Notes: generated by a model not told the origin, from the letters alone. A stretch of DNA of 64,000 bases from Cornus controversa (GCA_026545225.1 CM048845.1:90894533-90958532), one strand, 5' to 3'. Positions 1 to 12,895 are shown, counted from the stretch's first letter. Numbers and translations: made by a program.

Positions 1-21
1 TATATATATATATATATATAC
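1..21. repeat. (TA)n microsatellite
   Basis: The window opens with a pure TA dinucleotide run, probably cut by the window edge. Nothing else can be said about it. Confidence 0.9.
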
Positions 22-1724
22 ATGAATTTTGTGTTTGATGAAATCATCGTTTTCAAAGGTTTTTGTTCCGATTAATATGTTGATCTTGCTCTCCTGAATA
101 GATTCTGTAAGTTTGGTTGCGAATTGTTGGGTTGATTGATGGGAAATTGAATTTGAAGTTTTAGAACTTTAAAACTTGAAATTGGGGCTTTTCGATTTAG
201 GCTGCGATCGGAGAGGATTTTGGTACCAATGCGTAGCTTAGATCGATGGGAGTTGAATTGTATATTCAAACAAGAGATTCGGTGCTCGAAGGTGGCTGGA
301 AAGATTTGGTACAATGGCTGATATGTAGTTGTAGAGAAAAGGAAGAAAAAAGAAAAGAAAAGAGAAGAAGAAGAAGGACTGGGCGCCACGTGTGCCGCCG
401 GTGCGTGGGGTGTGTGGGGCCCCTTTCGGCCGTCGACAGGGACCAAGAAATGGTATTCCAATCCCACTCGCCGAGCCTACCCACTGGGCCCACTTTGGCC
501 CTAGTCTGGAACTTTTTATTTTTTATATTTAATTTTAAATTATTTTTAAATTGGGAAAAATAGGAAAAATAATTTTTAAAATTTCTTTTAAAATTTAAAA
601 ACTTTTCAAAAAATTTAAGTAACCTTTTAGGGACAGAATGTAATTGGGTTTTAAATTTCAAGTGGAAATGAGTTTCCCTTGTGGTTAAACTACTATAGAA
701 AGTATGCCTCAAAATTGGTTTTTATTTTCTTTTATTTTGGAATTTTTTAAAAAAAATTTCAAAAAATTTTAGAATAATAAAATAGAGTTCTTAAGAATAA
801 AATAGGCCCAAAAACCTAGTTTAGAACTAGGTTTGGATACCCTCAGTCATTAAGGTACGTTGTGGATTTAATTGCGCACTTGTTCTTTTAATAGTTGTTA
901 TATTTCTTCTTCTTTACTTGTATGCTTTGAAATCATAACTATTCATGGTATACTTGATTTTAGTTTAATTGTGTATGAGTTGTTTTCTTGTGATTACTGG
1001 ATTTCCATTAATCACAATAAGGTATTTAAGGATAGTATAGGAGGCCTGTCAGGATTGCCTAGTTTAATAGGGTGTTTTTATTTTATACCTTTGGTTTGAA
1101 CTTAGAAAATAGGTTCTAAAATTATACGACGGGGGTTGAGTTGGAACAGAATATAGGACAACTTTTCTTTTTGAGATATAAGATAGATAAGGAAATGATT
1201 TGTATATTTAAATATATTTTGTTGTACCTCATATAAAGGATATGCTTACCGATTTTTTGATTGGGTTGTAGTAGAGAGAACTTGCTCGTGGGTTTAACCC
1301 ACGTTATTGATATTTCAGGTCCCAGACCGGTTCCATTGCGATGATAGAGTCTTGAGCTGGTAGATTGTGGTAAATAACTTCTCTCACTAGTTTGCAAAGT
1401 AGGGATCTATTTTTTTCTTCATGTTCAGCATATGAACTTTATTAGAATGTTGTTTATTCAGTTATATAATCTTTGGTAGTTACTCAGGTTCTTTTTGGTT
1501 AAGGGATCCTTGGGTTACTGAACTTCCAAGTTGTAGTGTTCAGACACGTACTTTATTTATTTAAACATTTTATCACTTCAGATAGACTTTCTTTCCAGTA
1601 TTTATATTTCTTTTTATTCCGTCATTGTATTATATGCTTGTTGCTATCAATTGTAGGTACCCCTTTATGTTTTATGTATGAGACTGGCCACCTTATGCAT
1701 GAAATGTGTAAGGGGTATTTTAGT
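22..1724 (+). mobile_element. Old LTR of chromovirus-like element O (left end outside or unclear)
   Basis: This stretch has no credible gene. It sits directly upstream of a degraded primer-binding site and a gag start, so it is read as the 5' LTR of the old plus-strand Ty3/gypsy element O. It contains an A/G-rich tract near 340-380, a GC-rich patch near 385-435 and long A/T-rich stretches around 510-790, as is common in long plant LTRs. The exact LTR start and its terminal dinucleotides were not resolved. ORFs here (for example the one ending in the purine tract) look like chance. Confidence 0.5.
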
Positions 1725-1735
1725 TGGTATCAAAG
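1725..1735 (+). other. Degraded primer-binding site of element O (tRNA-iMet type)
   Basis: The sequence TGGTATCAAAG differs slightly from TGGTATCAGAGC, the initiator-tRNA-Met primer site used by many plant Ty3/gypsy chromoviruses. It lies about 150 bp upstream of the gag start codon, as expected. Confidence 0.5.
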
Positions 1736-1884
1736 TATTCCAGGTTCAAGCATTCTCGGATCCTAAGGGTCTATCGTATGGTATCTTCCATGTTGCGTAT
1801 TCTAATAAATAAAATCTAAGTATAGGGCTCATTGTACTCTAATCTATTATTGGGGTATTGATGTCTTTTCTGTTTCATCTTCAG

Positions 1885-2779
1885 ATGCCACCCCGTAGGA
1901 GAAGAAATGTGAACCAAATCTTGGGTTAAGACAATGCTCAGGGTGGAAATGCAAAGATTTCTCCCAATTGGTAGCCATTATTGCTTAGGCTGTAGTTACA
2001 GGAGTGGTGACTACTTTTCAAAATCAGCAGTCACTTCAGCATCCACCGCGGATGGCACAGGTTCCATTACCAGTGGAACAACCCAACACTTAGGAGAGGG
2101 TACAAAATTCCTTCACAAAAAGGAATCCGCTGGAGTTTTTAGGGTCTACGGAGGTGACTGAAACGTATGAGTGGAGGAAAGACATTGAGCACCATCTTCA
2201 CATGATCACGTGCACTAAAGACAAAAATAGATGCTAGTTACTTTTAAGCTAGTGGGGGACACATTACAGTGGTAGGAGTCGGTGATTACATTGGAGCAGT
2301 GGACTACGTTGACTTATGCAGATTTTCAGGTCCGTTTTGATGCTAAGTATTTCCCATATGCAGTGAGGGCAGCCAAAAAGAGGGAATTTATGGATTTATA
2401 GTAGGAGGATAGGACAGTTGCAATATATGAGCAGGAGTTCACTAATTTATCGTTGTTTGCACCTGATGAGGTGGACACTGAAGAAAAGAAGATGCGCACT
2501 TTGTGAATGGGTTGATTTGACACATTCGATAGGTTATCTTGGGTTGTCCAGCTTATACTACCTATGCTCAGGCAGTTGATGCTACATTGTAGCACTGTCA
2601 GTCAAAAAAATATTATAAGAAATGAAAGACAGCGAAACGAAATGACAAGGACTCCACTAATCAAACAGCGGAGAGGAGGAATGGAAATGGAGAGAGACCA
2701 TCTGATAGGGGCAATCATCTAGGGCAACAGCCGTGGAAGAGATACAGAGCTAATGGTGATGCTCAGAGGGGGGAAGCCT
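1885..2779 (+). pseudogene. Degenerate Ty3/gypsy gag of element O (first part)
   Basis: Gag is the structural protein of the retrotransposon particle. Translation from ATG at 1885 begins MPPRRRRNVNQILG, the basic start typical of Tekay/Del-type plant gypsy gag, and then stops. Further on, fragments in shifting frames give STEVTETYEWRKDIEHHL (about 2140-2200), the Retrotrans_gag region, followed by many stops. The reading is a dead gag interrupted by solo LTR E1 and resuming at 4284. No frame is open for long, so the copy cannot be functional. Assignment to the chromovirus branch is inferred from the start motif and the iMet primer site. Confidence 0.65.
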
Positions 2780-4283
2780 TGATAGGCGTTGAATGTTACG
2801 CATTCTAGCCTCTTAACTTATGTATTTTATTCTCTTAGTGATAGATTATTTTGTGATTTTACTTTGTTTTAGTGTTTTCTATATTTTCAGGGCCTTAATG
2901 ATTATTTCAGTTAAAACCGTGCTTTTGGATTTTTAAAGAAGACATCCAAGATGGTGAGATGAAGCCTACATCAAGGAGATTCACTCAACCATTTATTTCA
3001 ACTCAAATCAGCCCAAGAAAGAGGTCCAAGAGAATTACAACTGCTTAAGAAGGTTTCGGGCCTGAAGCCCAAATCTGCGCATAATACAGTCTTAATCCCA
3101 TTTTGGAAAACGGACCAAAAGTCTTATTTTCGAGCCTCAAATCGACATTATTTTTGCCTAGAGTAGAACGAAATTTGATTCTGCACACTTTTGTATTTGA
3201 CGAAAATTCTGTAAATCGGACTTCTAGTGGGTCAAAAGTTGGGCCGAAGTCAGCAGAAAAAATCCACCTGATTAGTGCTGCGGGAAACCCTAATTTATTC
3301 CTAATTGGATTAGGACTTTGGTGTATTCTCTTGGGGAATAAAGTGAAGACTTGGAGGCTGAATTGGGAGAGCTTACACAGAGATTGAAGAGTCTGAGAAG
3401 GCTGAGAAGAGAACAGAACATATTGCAGAGCCATTAGAGAACGAAGTCATACGCGTTATTCAGAAAGATGATGTCTTCTTCCTCAACTGTTGAAGCTTCT
3501 TCTTCTACTATGAGCGGCTAGTTCATCCACTAGGATTTTGATGTAGCCCTAACAAAGCATCAATGGTTTGATTATTTTAATTATTGGGGACCTTTATATA
3601 CATGCATATATTGTGTAATTGTGAGGATTCTTATTAAGGAATTGAGCAATAAAAGTCTTGTAAATTCAATCTCAATGATTTCTTATCTTGTCTTAGATAT
3701 TTAGTTGTTGTTATTGAACTCAATCTCTTTTATTTTCTGTGATCATGAGAGAGATTATTACACAATGGTAATCACTGAATATATTGTTATGAGCTTTGAT
3801 GGATTATGCCTAGAGAAGATGAACCATACTGCACCCTAGATTAGAGTAGTTAGGCAGATGGCCCATGCCAATCGAAGATAGTCCATGGCTTAGCCTTAAT
3901 CATATGTTATCTTCTTGACGGATGAAGGTGAGCTTGTAGCCACCGACACCACTTATGCATGATGTAATTCCCCTATAGTTGATTCAATTGACCATTGATT
4001 GTGGAGTTAGTGATGAAGTCAAACACCCTAGATTTCTCTCCTATTATTTTCATTATCTTGTTTACTTTGATTTATTTTATTTTATCTTTTTAATTAGTTT
4101 AAAAATCAGAATTCTTTTCTTATAAATTTAATTAGAATTAATTCCGTAATCCAACTCATCAGACCATAATCCCTGAGGTACGATACCCCTTTCGATAGCC
4201 CTATTCTGCAAGGAATTCGTTCTATTGCGAAGTGTGGAAATTTTTAATTGATATATTTTTGAGTCACACTCACACACGAATCA
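2780..4283 (+). mobile_element. Solo LTR E1
   Basis: It begins TGATAGGCGTTGAATG and ends CACACACGAATCA. The 5-bp flanks are AGCCT at 2775-2779 and AGTCT at 4284-4288, a target duplication with one transition, so the insertion is fairly old. The same LTR recurs at 38743-40174, 56636-57673 (reversed) and 58058-59489. No internal retroelement sequence is present, which makes it a solo LTR formed by recombination between the two LTRs of a full element. ORFs inside it (3045-3434, 3103-3387) recur with the repeat and are not genes. Confidence 0.85.
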
Positions 4284-5042
4284 AGTCTCTACTCACAGGA
4301 GATAGATTGGAGTACCGCATGCAGGTTAGGTTTAGTCATAGGAAACCAACTGAGGAGGCCCTTTAGTGTATTCAAAGGACATTATTACGAGTGTGGTGAG
4401 CTTGGGCATTCAGCTAAATATTTCCCTAACAGTAATCAGGGATAGTTTTGTTAGCAGGGACAGAGACAACAACCACTTTTTCAAGTACCACAAGTTCCAC
4501 GGATTCAGGCTCAGTATCGTCCAGCTTTATCCACACCGCCACTACCCGCGGGGCAACCTGGGCAGCAGATGCATTATGGGAGGGTCTACAATGTCATGCC
4601 ATATGATATACAAGATCCTCAGGCGATTGAGTGTATGTTTCTGATCAATGGTAGATTTGGTCATGTTTTATTTAATACAGGTGCATCTCATTCCTTTGTA
4701 TCTAGAGCGTTTGCTAGCTTATCTGGTATAGTCATTCATCCATGTAGTTCCCCGCTTACTATAACTACACTGTTGGGGGTTAGTACAGTTCTACGGGAAC
4801 ATGGTAGTCAAATTCCTATAGACATTGGCAGACTCAGGTTCTTGGCAGACTTATTGATCTTGGATATGCATTCCTATAACGTCATACCCGGGATGGATTG
4901 GTTATCATACTACCTTGCTCAGATTAATTTCCATAATAAGGCAATTCTTTTTGCTATACTGGGTCAGGAGATGTACTTGATTGCTATGCCGCAATCAATT
5001 GGAGGGTCTAGCATGCACTTGTTCTTTATCAGCGAGGAGTCT
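4284..5042 (+). pseudogene. Element O: gag zinc knuckle and aspartic protease (interrupted)
   Basis: This is the continuation of element O after E1. Near 4376-4425 the frame reads YYECGELGHSAKYFPN, a degraded CCHC zinc knuckle of gag. The ORF 4569-5045 carries a retroviral-type aspartic protease (RVP_2-like): FLINGRFGHVLFNTGASHSFVS near residue 26, where the catalytic Asp of the usual DTGASHS motif is changed to Asn, then the downstream ILDMHSYNVIPGMDWL block. The protease would cleave the gag-pol polyprotein, but the N substitution and upstream stops make this copy inactive. Element A inserted right after 5042; the reading resumes at 18009. Confidence 0.8.
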
Positions 5043-6469
5043 TGATAAGTGTTCAATTCTACGCATTTGAACCCTCTTTATTGCATATGTTAGTTTCGTT
5101 TTTGCGTTTACCGAGATATGTTTACGGTATTTTTGTGTTTTTGATGTTTTGCAGGTATTGGAGTAAATGGAGCAAAGTTGGAAGCTTTCTACAGTCAAGA
5201 GAAGAAATCAGAAAATGTTGCCAAGGCATCTCGATCAATCGAGATGTGGATTTCGATTAATCGAAATCTCGATTGATCGAGATCTCATTTCGATTGATCG
5301 AAATCTCGATCAATCGAGATTCAGTCTCGATCAATCGAAACTCTGCAGAGTCCACTTGGCCACTTGCTCACCTGCTCTCCCACTTGCAACAAAATCCCCC
5401 TTTTTGCACGACTTAGGGGGATTGTCTGACTTGAACAAGACTTTTAGGGGCCTTCTTGATACAAGAGATATATATAATGATATATATATATTTATGGTGG
5501 GCCCAAAGGAGAAAAAGGAGCCAAAAAGCACACAAAAAGGGCCATCTCACACATATCTCATATATCTCTCAACACACACAAGGAGATCAGCAGAGAGACC
5601 TTCGGGAGAGGAAGAGGAGAGCTGAACCAGACCAAGAAGCTTCATTCTCTTCATCAATGGAAGGGTGCAAGGCAACCATGATCAACTAACTCTTCTACTA
5701 GGGTGTTGTTTTCAAACCCTAGCCATGTAAACTTGTTCATCTTTGTAGCTCTTGGGATTTGTAATTAAATGTTGATTATTTAGCCTAGTGATTATGTACA
5801 CAAATACATCTCTTATATATATTCATTTGATATGGAATTTATTCTTGTCTTAGAGTAGGTTTTGTCACTTGAATGCACAACATTTGCATATTCCACAAGA
5901 AGTGCAAATGATGGCTAGATAATGGTGTTTAAATGAATGTGTGATGTTAGTTTGTATAGACCATGCCAAGACAAGGTAGTTTGGATGCATGTAGTGTTCA
6001 CTTAGAGAGTAGAGTAATTAGGTAGTTAGTTAGGTTGAAGAGCTATGCTTGTTGAAGATGGATTATGATAGGTTAGCACACACATTGATCTTTTGATATG
6101 TCATTGAGGTCACAAGCCTAATGACATTGTTAGGCATTTAATTAATGAATCCCATGCTTGCTACACTTATGAACATGTGAATGGCTAGTGGTGGAAACCA
6201 ATCCTAGTTCTCTCTCCCAACTTTACTCTTTAATTTTATTGTCATTTCATTTATGCAATAGTTTTTAAACACAAAACCAAAAACTTATTTTTGGAATTAA
6301 AGTGGAATTAATCTTTCTTTATGAAAATTAACGACTAGTCCTCGTGGGATCGATACCCTCTATATAGAACCTTATCTACAAAGATTCGTGCTCTTGCGAG
6401 TGGTTAAATTATATTTTGATAAAAAGGGCAAAATTAAGCTTACAATATAATTTAGTTCCGACCACATCA
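5043..6469 (+). mobile_element. 5' LTR of element A
   Basis: It begins TGATAAGTGTTCAATTC and ends CCGACCACATCA. A cluster of TCGATTGATCGA-type palindromes lies at 5228-5340. About 125 bp further on is an AT-rich TATA-like tract (about 5466-5491) followed by GGTGGGCCC, probably the promoter of the genomic RNA. The ORFs 5167-5625 and 5456-5689 recur in every copy of this LTR and contain no recognisable domain, so they are taken as chance frames. Confidence 0.92.
5228..5340. repeat. Palindrome cluster (ATCTCGATYRATCGAGAT type) in LTR A
   Basis: It holds several tandem variants of ATCTCGATCAATCGAGAT and its reverse complement ATCTCGATTGATCGAGAT, alternating in orientation so that neighbours can pair as hairpins. 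The same cluster occurs in the 3' LTR of A at 16767-16879, in the A2 LTR at 41018-41131 and in solo LTR A3 at 47532-47645. Confidence 0.9.
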
Positions 6470-6475
6470 AAATTT

Positions 6476-6493
6476 TGGCGCCATTGCCGGGGA
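6476..6493 (+). other. Primer-binding site of element A (tRNA-Asp)
   Basis: TGGCGCCATTGCCGGGGA lies six bases after the 5' LTR. It matches the complement of the plant tRNA-Asp 3' end except for one A in place of G. The 6494-6756 leader that follows shows nothing else recognisable. Confidence 0.85.
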
Positions 6494-6756
6494 CTACGGT
6501 TTAATTGTCGCCATTGGAAGATTAAATCTGGTTTAATTCTTAGGCTAGAAATTCTTTCATTCTTTTTTGTATATATCTTATTCTTATATCTCAAACTTCT
6601 TGATTTTAGGTATACCACATAGCGGGCATCTAGAAGAATTCAATTTGGAACCCTTTGTGAGTATAACTTCAAAAATTGGGGGTTTGAGTTCATTTACATT
6701 CTTTTGTATATATTATTGCTACTTTGTGTATAGAGGTGTTGTTCAATTGTTAATGC

Positions 6757-8633
6757 ATGCTAGGTAGACGGTCATTGTCACTTCCTTTGCTTCCTTGTAA
6801 TAGTGAACTTGAACGAACACTTAGACAACGTAGAGGATCCTCTAGGGACCCTATTTTGCCTAGGACTGAAAACATGGATCCAAATGAGAGACAACCTCTC
6901 GGTCTACCTCCTTTTAATCATGAACAACCACCTCCACCACCACCTCCTCAAGGAGAGTTGCTTATGGACTTTTACCTTCCGACTACATTTGAAGTACCTT
7001 CATGTATTCAATTTCCGGATGTAGCGGCAAATCAATTCGAAATAAAGTCCTCCACCATCAATCTTTTTAATAGCTTCCACGGTTTTCCTAATGAGGATCC
7101 ATACCGGCACTTAGATTACTTCCTTTCCGTGTGTTCCACCATTCGTGTACCACACTTTACGGAGGATGATCTAAAGCTACGTATGTTTCCCTTTTCCCTA
7201 AAAGATAAGTCTAGAAGTTGGTTCAATTCCCTAAAACCCAACTCAATCCATTCTTGGGCGGAGATGCAAATAGAGTTCTTAAAAAAATACTTCCCAATGG
7301 GTAAGACAAGTGATATTCGGCGAGCAATCACCGGATTCACCCAAATTGACCAAGAACAATTCCATAAGACGTGGGAGAGGTTAAAAGATCTTCTAAAATC
7401 GTGTCCGCATCATGCTGTTCTAAAATGGCAGCTAGTGCAGAGTTTTTATGATGGGGTGAGTGAGCAACATAGACATGATATACTCCGCGTGTGGGGGTGG
7501 GTACCTTTTGAAAAGCCCCGATGAGGCATGGAAACTTTTTCAAACCCTAAGCAACAATTCAGCTCAACGCTCCTCCACTAGGAAAGGGAAAGCCACCCAA
7601 TCTTGTAGAGGAGTGCATGAGATTTCACGGGTAGATGAGGTAGCCATGCAAGTAGAAGTCTTGTCCCGAAAAATGGATTTAATCATGAAAAATGGGCTGC
7701 CTACTCCTAACCAATCTGTCCAAAATCAGGAGGGATGTTCGTTTTGCTATAGCACTTCGCATTTTGTGCGAGATTGTCCTATTGCCGGGCAATCTCCCGA
7801 TTATGCTCAAGAGCAAGCGAATGCCTTGTACGCTAAACAAATGAATGATCCATATTCGAACACGTACAATCCTAGTTACAAGAACCATCCGGCTTTTTCA
7901 TGGAAGAATCAAGAATCAAGTCCCTCCTTACAAGGGCAAAGTTCTTTTAATTTCCCAATCTCAACAGCCTCATTATAGGCCAAACCCTCAACCTTACAAT
8001 CAAAGATCTAATTACCAACAACCACCACCTCCTCCAAGAAGCCAAAGCTTTGAAGAACGAGTGATAAGCAATCTTGAAGCCAACACCCGCTTATTGCAAA
8101 CTCACTCTCAATCAATCTCTAAGCTTGAAACCAATGCTCAATCTATGGCTAGGTTAGAAGCTCAAATCGGGCAACTAGCTAATGCCTTAAATAGAAGGGA
8201 GGAAGGTAAGTTGCCGAGTCAACCGGTGGCGAATCCCAAAGGTGTCCATATGATTGAAGATCCATCATCTTCAACTTGTAATGCTCCTCCAGAGCAAGTT
8301 CAATCAATCACAACCTTGAGGAGTGGTAAAATCATTAACTCCAAGGTAGGGGAGGAAGAGAGAAAGGAATTCCAAGAGCAACCTAAAAATCCAAAAGAAT
8401 CCCAATTAAATCCAAATTTGCAAAATACCCCTTTAAATCCAAAAGGAAAGGCAAGTGAAGTTGTGTCATCATCGATTCCAAATCTTGACACCTCTTATGA
8501 ACCTCCGGTTCCTTTTCCTCAACGATTGAAGGAACCTTCTCATTTCGGGAAGCAAGGAGAGAAAATCCAAGACATGATGGAGATCTTCAAACAAGTAAAG
8601 ATCAATCTCCCTCTCCTTGATGCTATTCGATAA
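6757..8633 (+). pseudogene. Element A gag (two frameshifts, stop)
   Basis: Gag forms the virus-like particle. ATG at 6757 gives MLGRRSLSLPLLP, nearly the same start as gag of element B. The capsid region (EDPYRHLDYFLSVCSTI through KWQLVQSFYDGV) lies at residues about 110-235. A frameshift near 7460-7490 moves reading to the frame of 7460-7978, which holds the zinc knuckle CSFCYSTSHFVRDC (7737-7780). A second shift near 7950 leads into the frame 7845-8633, with a glutamine/proline-rich stretch and a repeated SISKLE coiled segment. TAA at 8631-8633 stands where element B has CAA (Gln), a C-to-T change. Not functional as it stands. Confidence 0.9.
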
Positions 8634-10673
8634 ATTCCCTCTTATGCGAAATTCTTGAAGGACTTATGCACTCAAAAGCGCAAATCTAGGAATAAAGTAC
8701 CTAAGAAAGTCCTCTTAACTGAGCACATAAGCTCCATTTTCCAACACCAAGCCCCTCCTAAATTCAAAGATCCGGGTGCTCCGACCATTTCGTGCACCAT
8801 CGGAAATCAATCTTTTGAAAAAGCACTTCTTGATTTAGGGGCTAGTGTCAACTTGCTTCCATTCTCAGTTTACCAACAACTAGATTTAGGGGAACTCAAG
8901 CATACCACGGTTGTGTTGCAACTTGCCAACCGTTCGGTGAAGCAACCACGTGACATCATTGAGGATGTCATCATTCAAGTGGACAAATTCTATTTTCTGG
9001 TGGACTTCATAGTCCTTGACACGGAACCGGTTCAAAATCTGAATCACCATATTCCTATCATTCTAGGTCGTCCATTCTTGGCCACGGCAAACGCTTGCGT
9101 TAATTGCCGTACTGGAGTGATGGACATCTCTTTTGGGAATATGAAAGTCCGCTTGAACATCTTCAATGCTTCCCACCACACATCCAACGACGGAAGTGAG
9201 TGCTTTTGTGTCGATGTTGTGGACGACCTTGTTCAAGAAGCACTTCCTTCTATTCTTTCCAAGGACCCTTTAGAGGCATGCCTGAATCATTTTAACTATG
9301 ATGATTTTGACATTGAGCAATCCATATGTGAAGTCAATTCGATGCTCGATGCTAATACTGTCATGGATTTGCCTAAGTGGAGAGTTCCGAGAGAACCCTT
9401 GTCCCCTTTGTCCAAAACTTCCCAAACTCCTTCTTTAATTTCCCCACCACAACTTGAGCTCAAGCCTTTACCGGCTACACTCAAGTATGTTTTCTTGGGC
9501 GCAAATGAGACCCTTCCAGTCATTATTGCTTCCAATCTCACAAATGATCAAGAGTTGGAACTCATAAAGGTGCTAAAAGAGCACAAAGAAGCAATAGGAT
9601 GGAGTGTGGTAGATCTTAAGGGAATAGACCCTTCTATTTGTATGCACCGCATACACTTGGAAGAGGATGCAAAGACCTCAAGGGAGGCACAACGTCGATT
9701 GAATCCAAACATGAAGGACGTTGTAATGAAGGAGGTGGTGAAGTTACTAGATGCGGGGATCATATACCCCATCTCTGATAGCAAGTGGGTTAGTCCCACT
9801 CAAGTGGTTCCAAAGAAGTCTGGTATTACGGTGCAACCTAATGATAAGGGTGAATTAGTTCCCCAACGCACCACCACAGGATGGAGAGTGTGCATTGATT
9901 ATAGGAAATTAAATTCAACCACTCGGAAAGATCACTTCCCCCTCCCATTCATTGATCAAATATTGGAGAGATTGGCCGGGCAAAGTTTTTATTGCTTTTT
10001 GGATGGATATTCCGGCTATAATCAGGTTGCTATAGACCCGAGGGACCAAGAGAAAACCACCTTTACATGTCCCTTCGGCACATTTGCTTATAGATGCATG
10101 CCCTTTGGGTTGTGCAATGCACCGGCAACTTTTCAACGGTGTATGATGTCTATCTTCTCGGACATGGTGGAAAAATTCTTGGAAGTGTTCATGGATGATT
10201 TTTCTGTTTTTGGGCCTTCATATGAATCATGCCTCCAAAATCTAGCTTGTGTTCTCAAACGATGTCAAGAAACCAACCTAATTCTTAGTTGGGAAAAGAG
10301 TCACTTTATGGTTCAAGAGGGTATTGTCCTAGGGCACATTGTGTCTAAGCGAGGAATAGAGGTTGATAAAGCCAAGGTTGAACTCATTTCCAAGCTTCCT
10401 CCACCATCCACGGTGAGAGAGATTCATTCATTCCTTGGGCATGCGGGCTTTTATCGCCGTTTCATCAAAAACTTTAGCAAGATCTCTCGGCCTTTGTGTC
10501 ACCTTCTTGAAAAAGAGTCTTGCTTTACCTTTGATGAAGCGTGCCTTAACGCTTTTGAAAAACTCCGCACCATGCTTACAACCGCTCCAATTCTAATCCC
10601 TCCAAATTGGGCTCTCCCATTTGAGATTATGTGTGATGCATTCGACTATGCCTTGGGTGCTGTCTTAGGGTAA
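8634..10673 (+). pseudogene. Element A pol: aspartic protease and reverse transcriptase
   Basis: An open stretch of about 670 codons runs in the same frame as the end of gag. The protease motif LLDLGASVNLLP is near 8829-8864, followed by PIILGRPFLATANA. Reverse transcriptase follows: GWRVCIDYRKLNSTTRKD (9880-9933), [48 protein letters not shown] and the catalytic FMDDF (about 10189-10203). The frame ends at TAA 10671-10673, where element B has CAA. This region makes cDNA from the element RNA; here it is cut off from RNase H and integrase by the stop. It has the best-kept open frame of element A. Confidence 0.92.
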
Positions 10674-12368
10674 CGAGTAGACAAACTACCGCATATCATC
10701 TACTACGCAAGTAAAACCCTTTCCGAGGCCCAAATCAATTATACCACAACGGAAAAGGAATTGCTTGCGGTAGTATTTGCACTAGACAAATTTTGAGCTT
10801 ATTTATTAGGTTCAAAGGTCATTGTTTACTCGGACCATGCTGCCCTCCGGAATCTTTTAGCTAAGAAGGACACCAAGCCTAGGTTGATCCGATGGATACT
10901 CTTATTGCAGGAGTTCAATTTTGAGATTAGAGACAAAAAGGGAACTGAAAATGTGGTAGCTGACCACCTGTCTAGAATTCTTGCTGAATCCTTCCATAAT
11001 TCCATTCCAGTTTGTGAATCCTTCCCGGATGAACAACTCTTTGTCATCTCTCAAGAGAGTATCCCTTGGTATGCGGATGTGGTTAATTACTTGGCAACTG
11101 GTAAAATACCATCTTCTTGGACCAAACAAGAGAAGGATCGTTTCCTCTCCGAATCACGATCATATTATTGGGACGATCCTCAATAGTTCAAATATTGCCC
11201 CAATCAAATAATTCGAAGGTGTGTGCCCAACAGTGAATTCCAAAGCATTCTCAAGTTTTGTCATACACTCGCTTGTGGGGGACACTTTAGTGCTAAGAAA
11301 ACTGCAGCAAAAATTCTCCAATGCGGATTTTTCTGGCCGACGCTTCATCGGGATGCATATTCATTCTGCCGCTCTTGTGAGCGATGTCAGCGCCTTGGCG
11401 CGATGTCTCGGAAGGACATGATGCCTCTTAACCCTATTCTTATCATTGAAATATTTGATGTGTGGGGCATTGACTTCATGGGACCATTTTGACCCTCTAC
11501 TGGTCATGAGTACATACTTGTGGCGGTGGACTACGTATCTAAGTGGATAGAGGCCGTTGCTACCAAAACCAATGATCACGCAGTCGTGGTTAAATTCATT
11601 CAAGCTAACATTTTTAGCCGGTTTGGTACGCCTCGGGCCATCATCAGTGACGGAGGTAAACATTTCTGTAACCGGTTCCTTCGAACCTTGCTTCTCAAAT
11701 ACTCCGTCACACACAAAGTAGCCACCCCATACCATCCTCAAACTAGTGGCCAAGTAGAAGTATCCAATAGGGAGATTAAGAACATTCTTCAGAAAACTGT
11801 TCGGCCCGACCGGAAGGATTGGTCATTGCGACTAAACGATGCATTATGGGCATACCGAACCGCATATAGAACTCCCATTGGAATGTCACCTTATCGGTTG
11901 GTTTATGGCAAGGCGTGCCATCTTTCGGTTGAATTGGAGCATAAAGCTATGTGGGCCACCAAGACTTTCAATTTTGACATGAAACAGGCCGGTTCTAATC
12001 GAAAGCTTCAATTAAATGAATTGGAAGAATTACGACATGACGCGTATGAGAATGCAAAAATCTATAAGGCAAAGTCCAAAGCCTTTCATGATCATAATAT
12101 TCGAGTCAAAACATTTTCGCCGGGCCAAAAAGTTTGGTTGTACAACTCACGCCTCCATTTGTTTCCCGAAAAACTTCGCTCCCGTTGGGATGGTCCATTT
12201 TTGGTTAATTCCGTTGCTCCACACGGAGCGGTGGAATTGTAGGATTTGAAAGATGGCTCGATGTTCAAAGTAAACGGGCAGCGCTTAAAAGTGTGCGTGG
12301 ATGACCAAGTCACCACCGAATACGTGGATGTCGTCACTTTGACGGATCCCGTGTATTTTGACTCGTGA
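10674..12368 (+). pseudogene. Element A pol: RNase H and integrase (multiple stops)
   Basis: RNase H runs from about 10677 ([27 protein letters not shown]) to [10 protein letters not shown] at 10980, with a TGA near 10795. Integrase has the zinc-binding region ([11 protein letters not shown] to FCRSCERCQ) and a D,D35E core: Asp in WGIDFMGPF, Asp in ISDGGKHF and, exactly 35 residues later, Glu in [10 protein letters not shown]. The C-terminal SRWDGPF block is present. Stops occur at about 11184 (TAG), 11491 (TGA) and 12240 (TAG); at least two stand where element B has CAG/CAA, so C-to-T decay explains them. The reading ends with DPVYFDS and TGA at 12366-12368. Confidence 0.9.
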
Positions 12369-12538
12369 GTCGATCCGGATGTCGCGCCATAGACGTGTAA
12401 GGTGGCGAAGCCATGGTAGCTATCAAGCTGCCATGATGTCCCTTTTATCCAAAGTAGATTTGTATCTAAGCAGTGTAGTATCTAATTCCCAAATATCCAA
12501 GTCCCTGAAGCATACTTTAAATTGACTATTTTTGAGCA

Positions 12539-12881
12539 TTTCGATTGATCGAAACCAAGATCTCGATCGATTGAAAATTTCGATTGATCGAGATTTTAGT
12601 TCGATTGATCAAAAAATTGCAGGGATTTGCCAAGTCCAAAGTCCTGAGAGGTGGTATTCTTCGATTGCACTTCGATAGGTCTTCGATCGATCGAAATCAA
12701 ATTTTGATTGAATCAATTAAAGGTTCGATTGATCGAAGTAAAAATGTGATTCAAGGGAGGAATTTTCGATTGAGCGAAAAGGCAATCTCAATCCATCGAA
12801 GCTGGTTTCGATTGATTGAAGCAAGATTTTGATCAATCGAAATCTCGATTGATCGAAATGCACATCTCGATCAATCGAGAT
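12539..12881. repeat. Palindrome cluster upstream of ORF3 promoter (element A)
   Basis: This internal, longer version of the TCGATTGATCGA cluster found in the LTR has at least ten variants, degraded in the middle and well kept at 12838-12881. It stands immediately upstream of a G-box and TATA box. The counterpart in A2 is at 35585-35842. The interval 12369-12538 before it shows no gene. Confidence 0.85.
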
Positions 12882-12895
12882 GCACGCGGAGCCTG

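Noticed and set aside
246-712. Overlapping ORFs near the left edge
   Set aside because: They read through a purine tract and A/T-rich LTR sequence on both strands; no domain.
3045-3434. ORFs on both strands inside LTR E copies
   Set aside because: Not kept open in the other E copies; no domain.
5167-5689. ORFs of 77-152 residues in LTR A and its copies (also 16754-17228, 47472-47930, 41121-41405)
   Set aside because: They recur only because the LTR recurs, run through the palindrome cluster and TATA tract, change length between copies and contain no domain.
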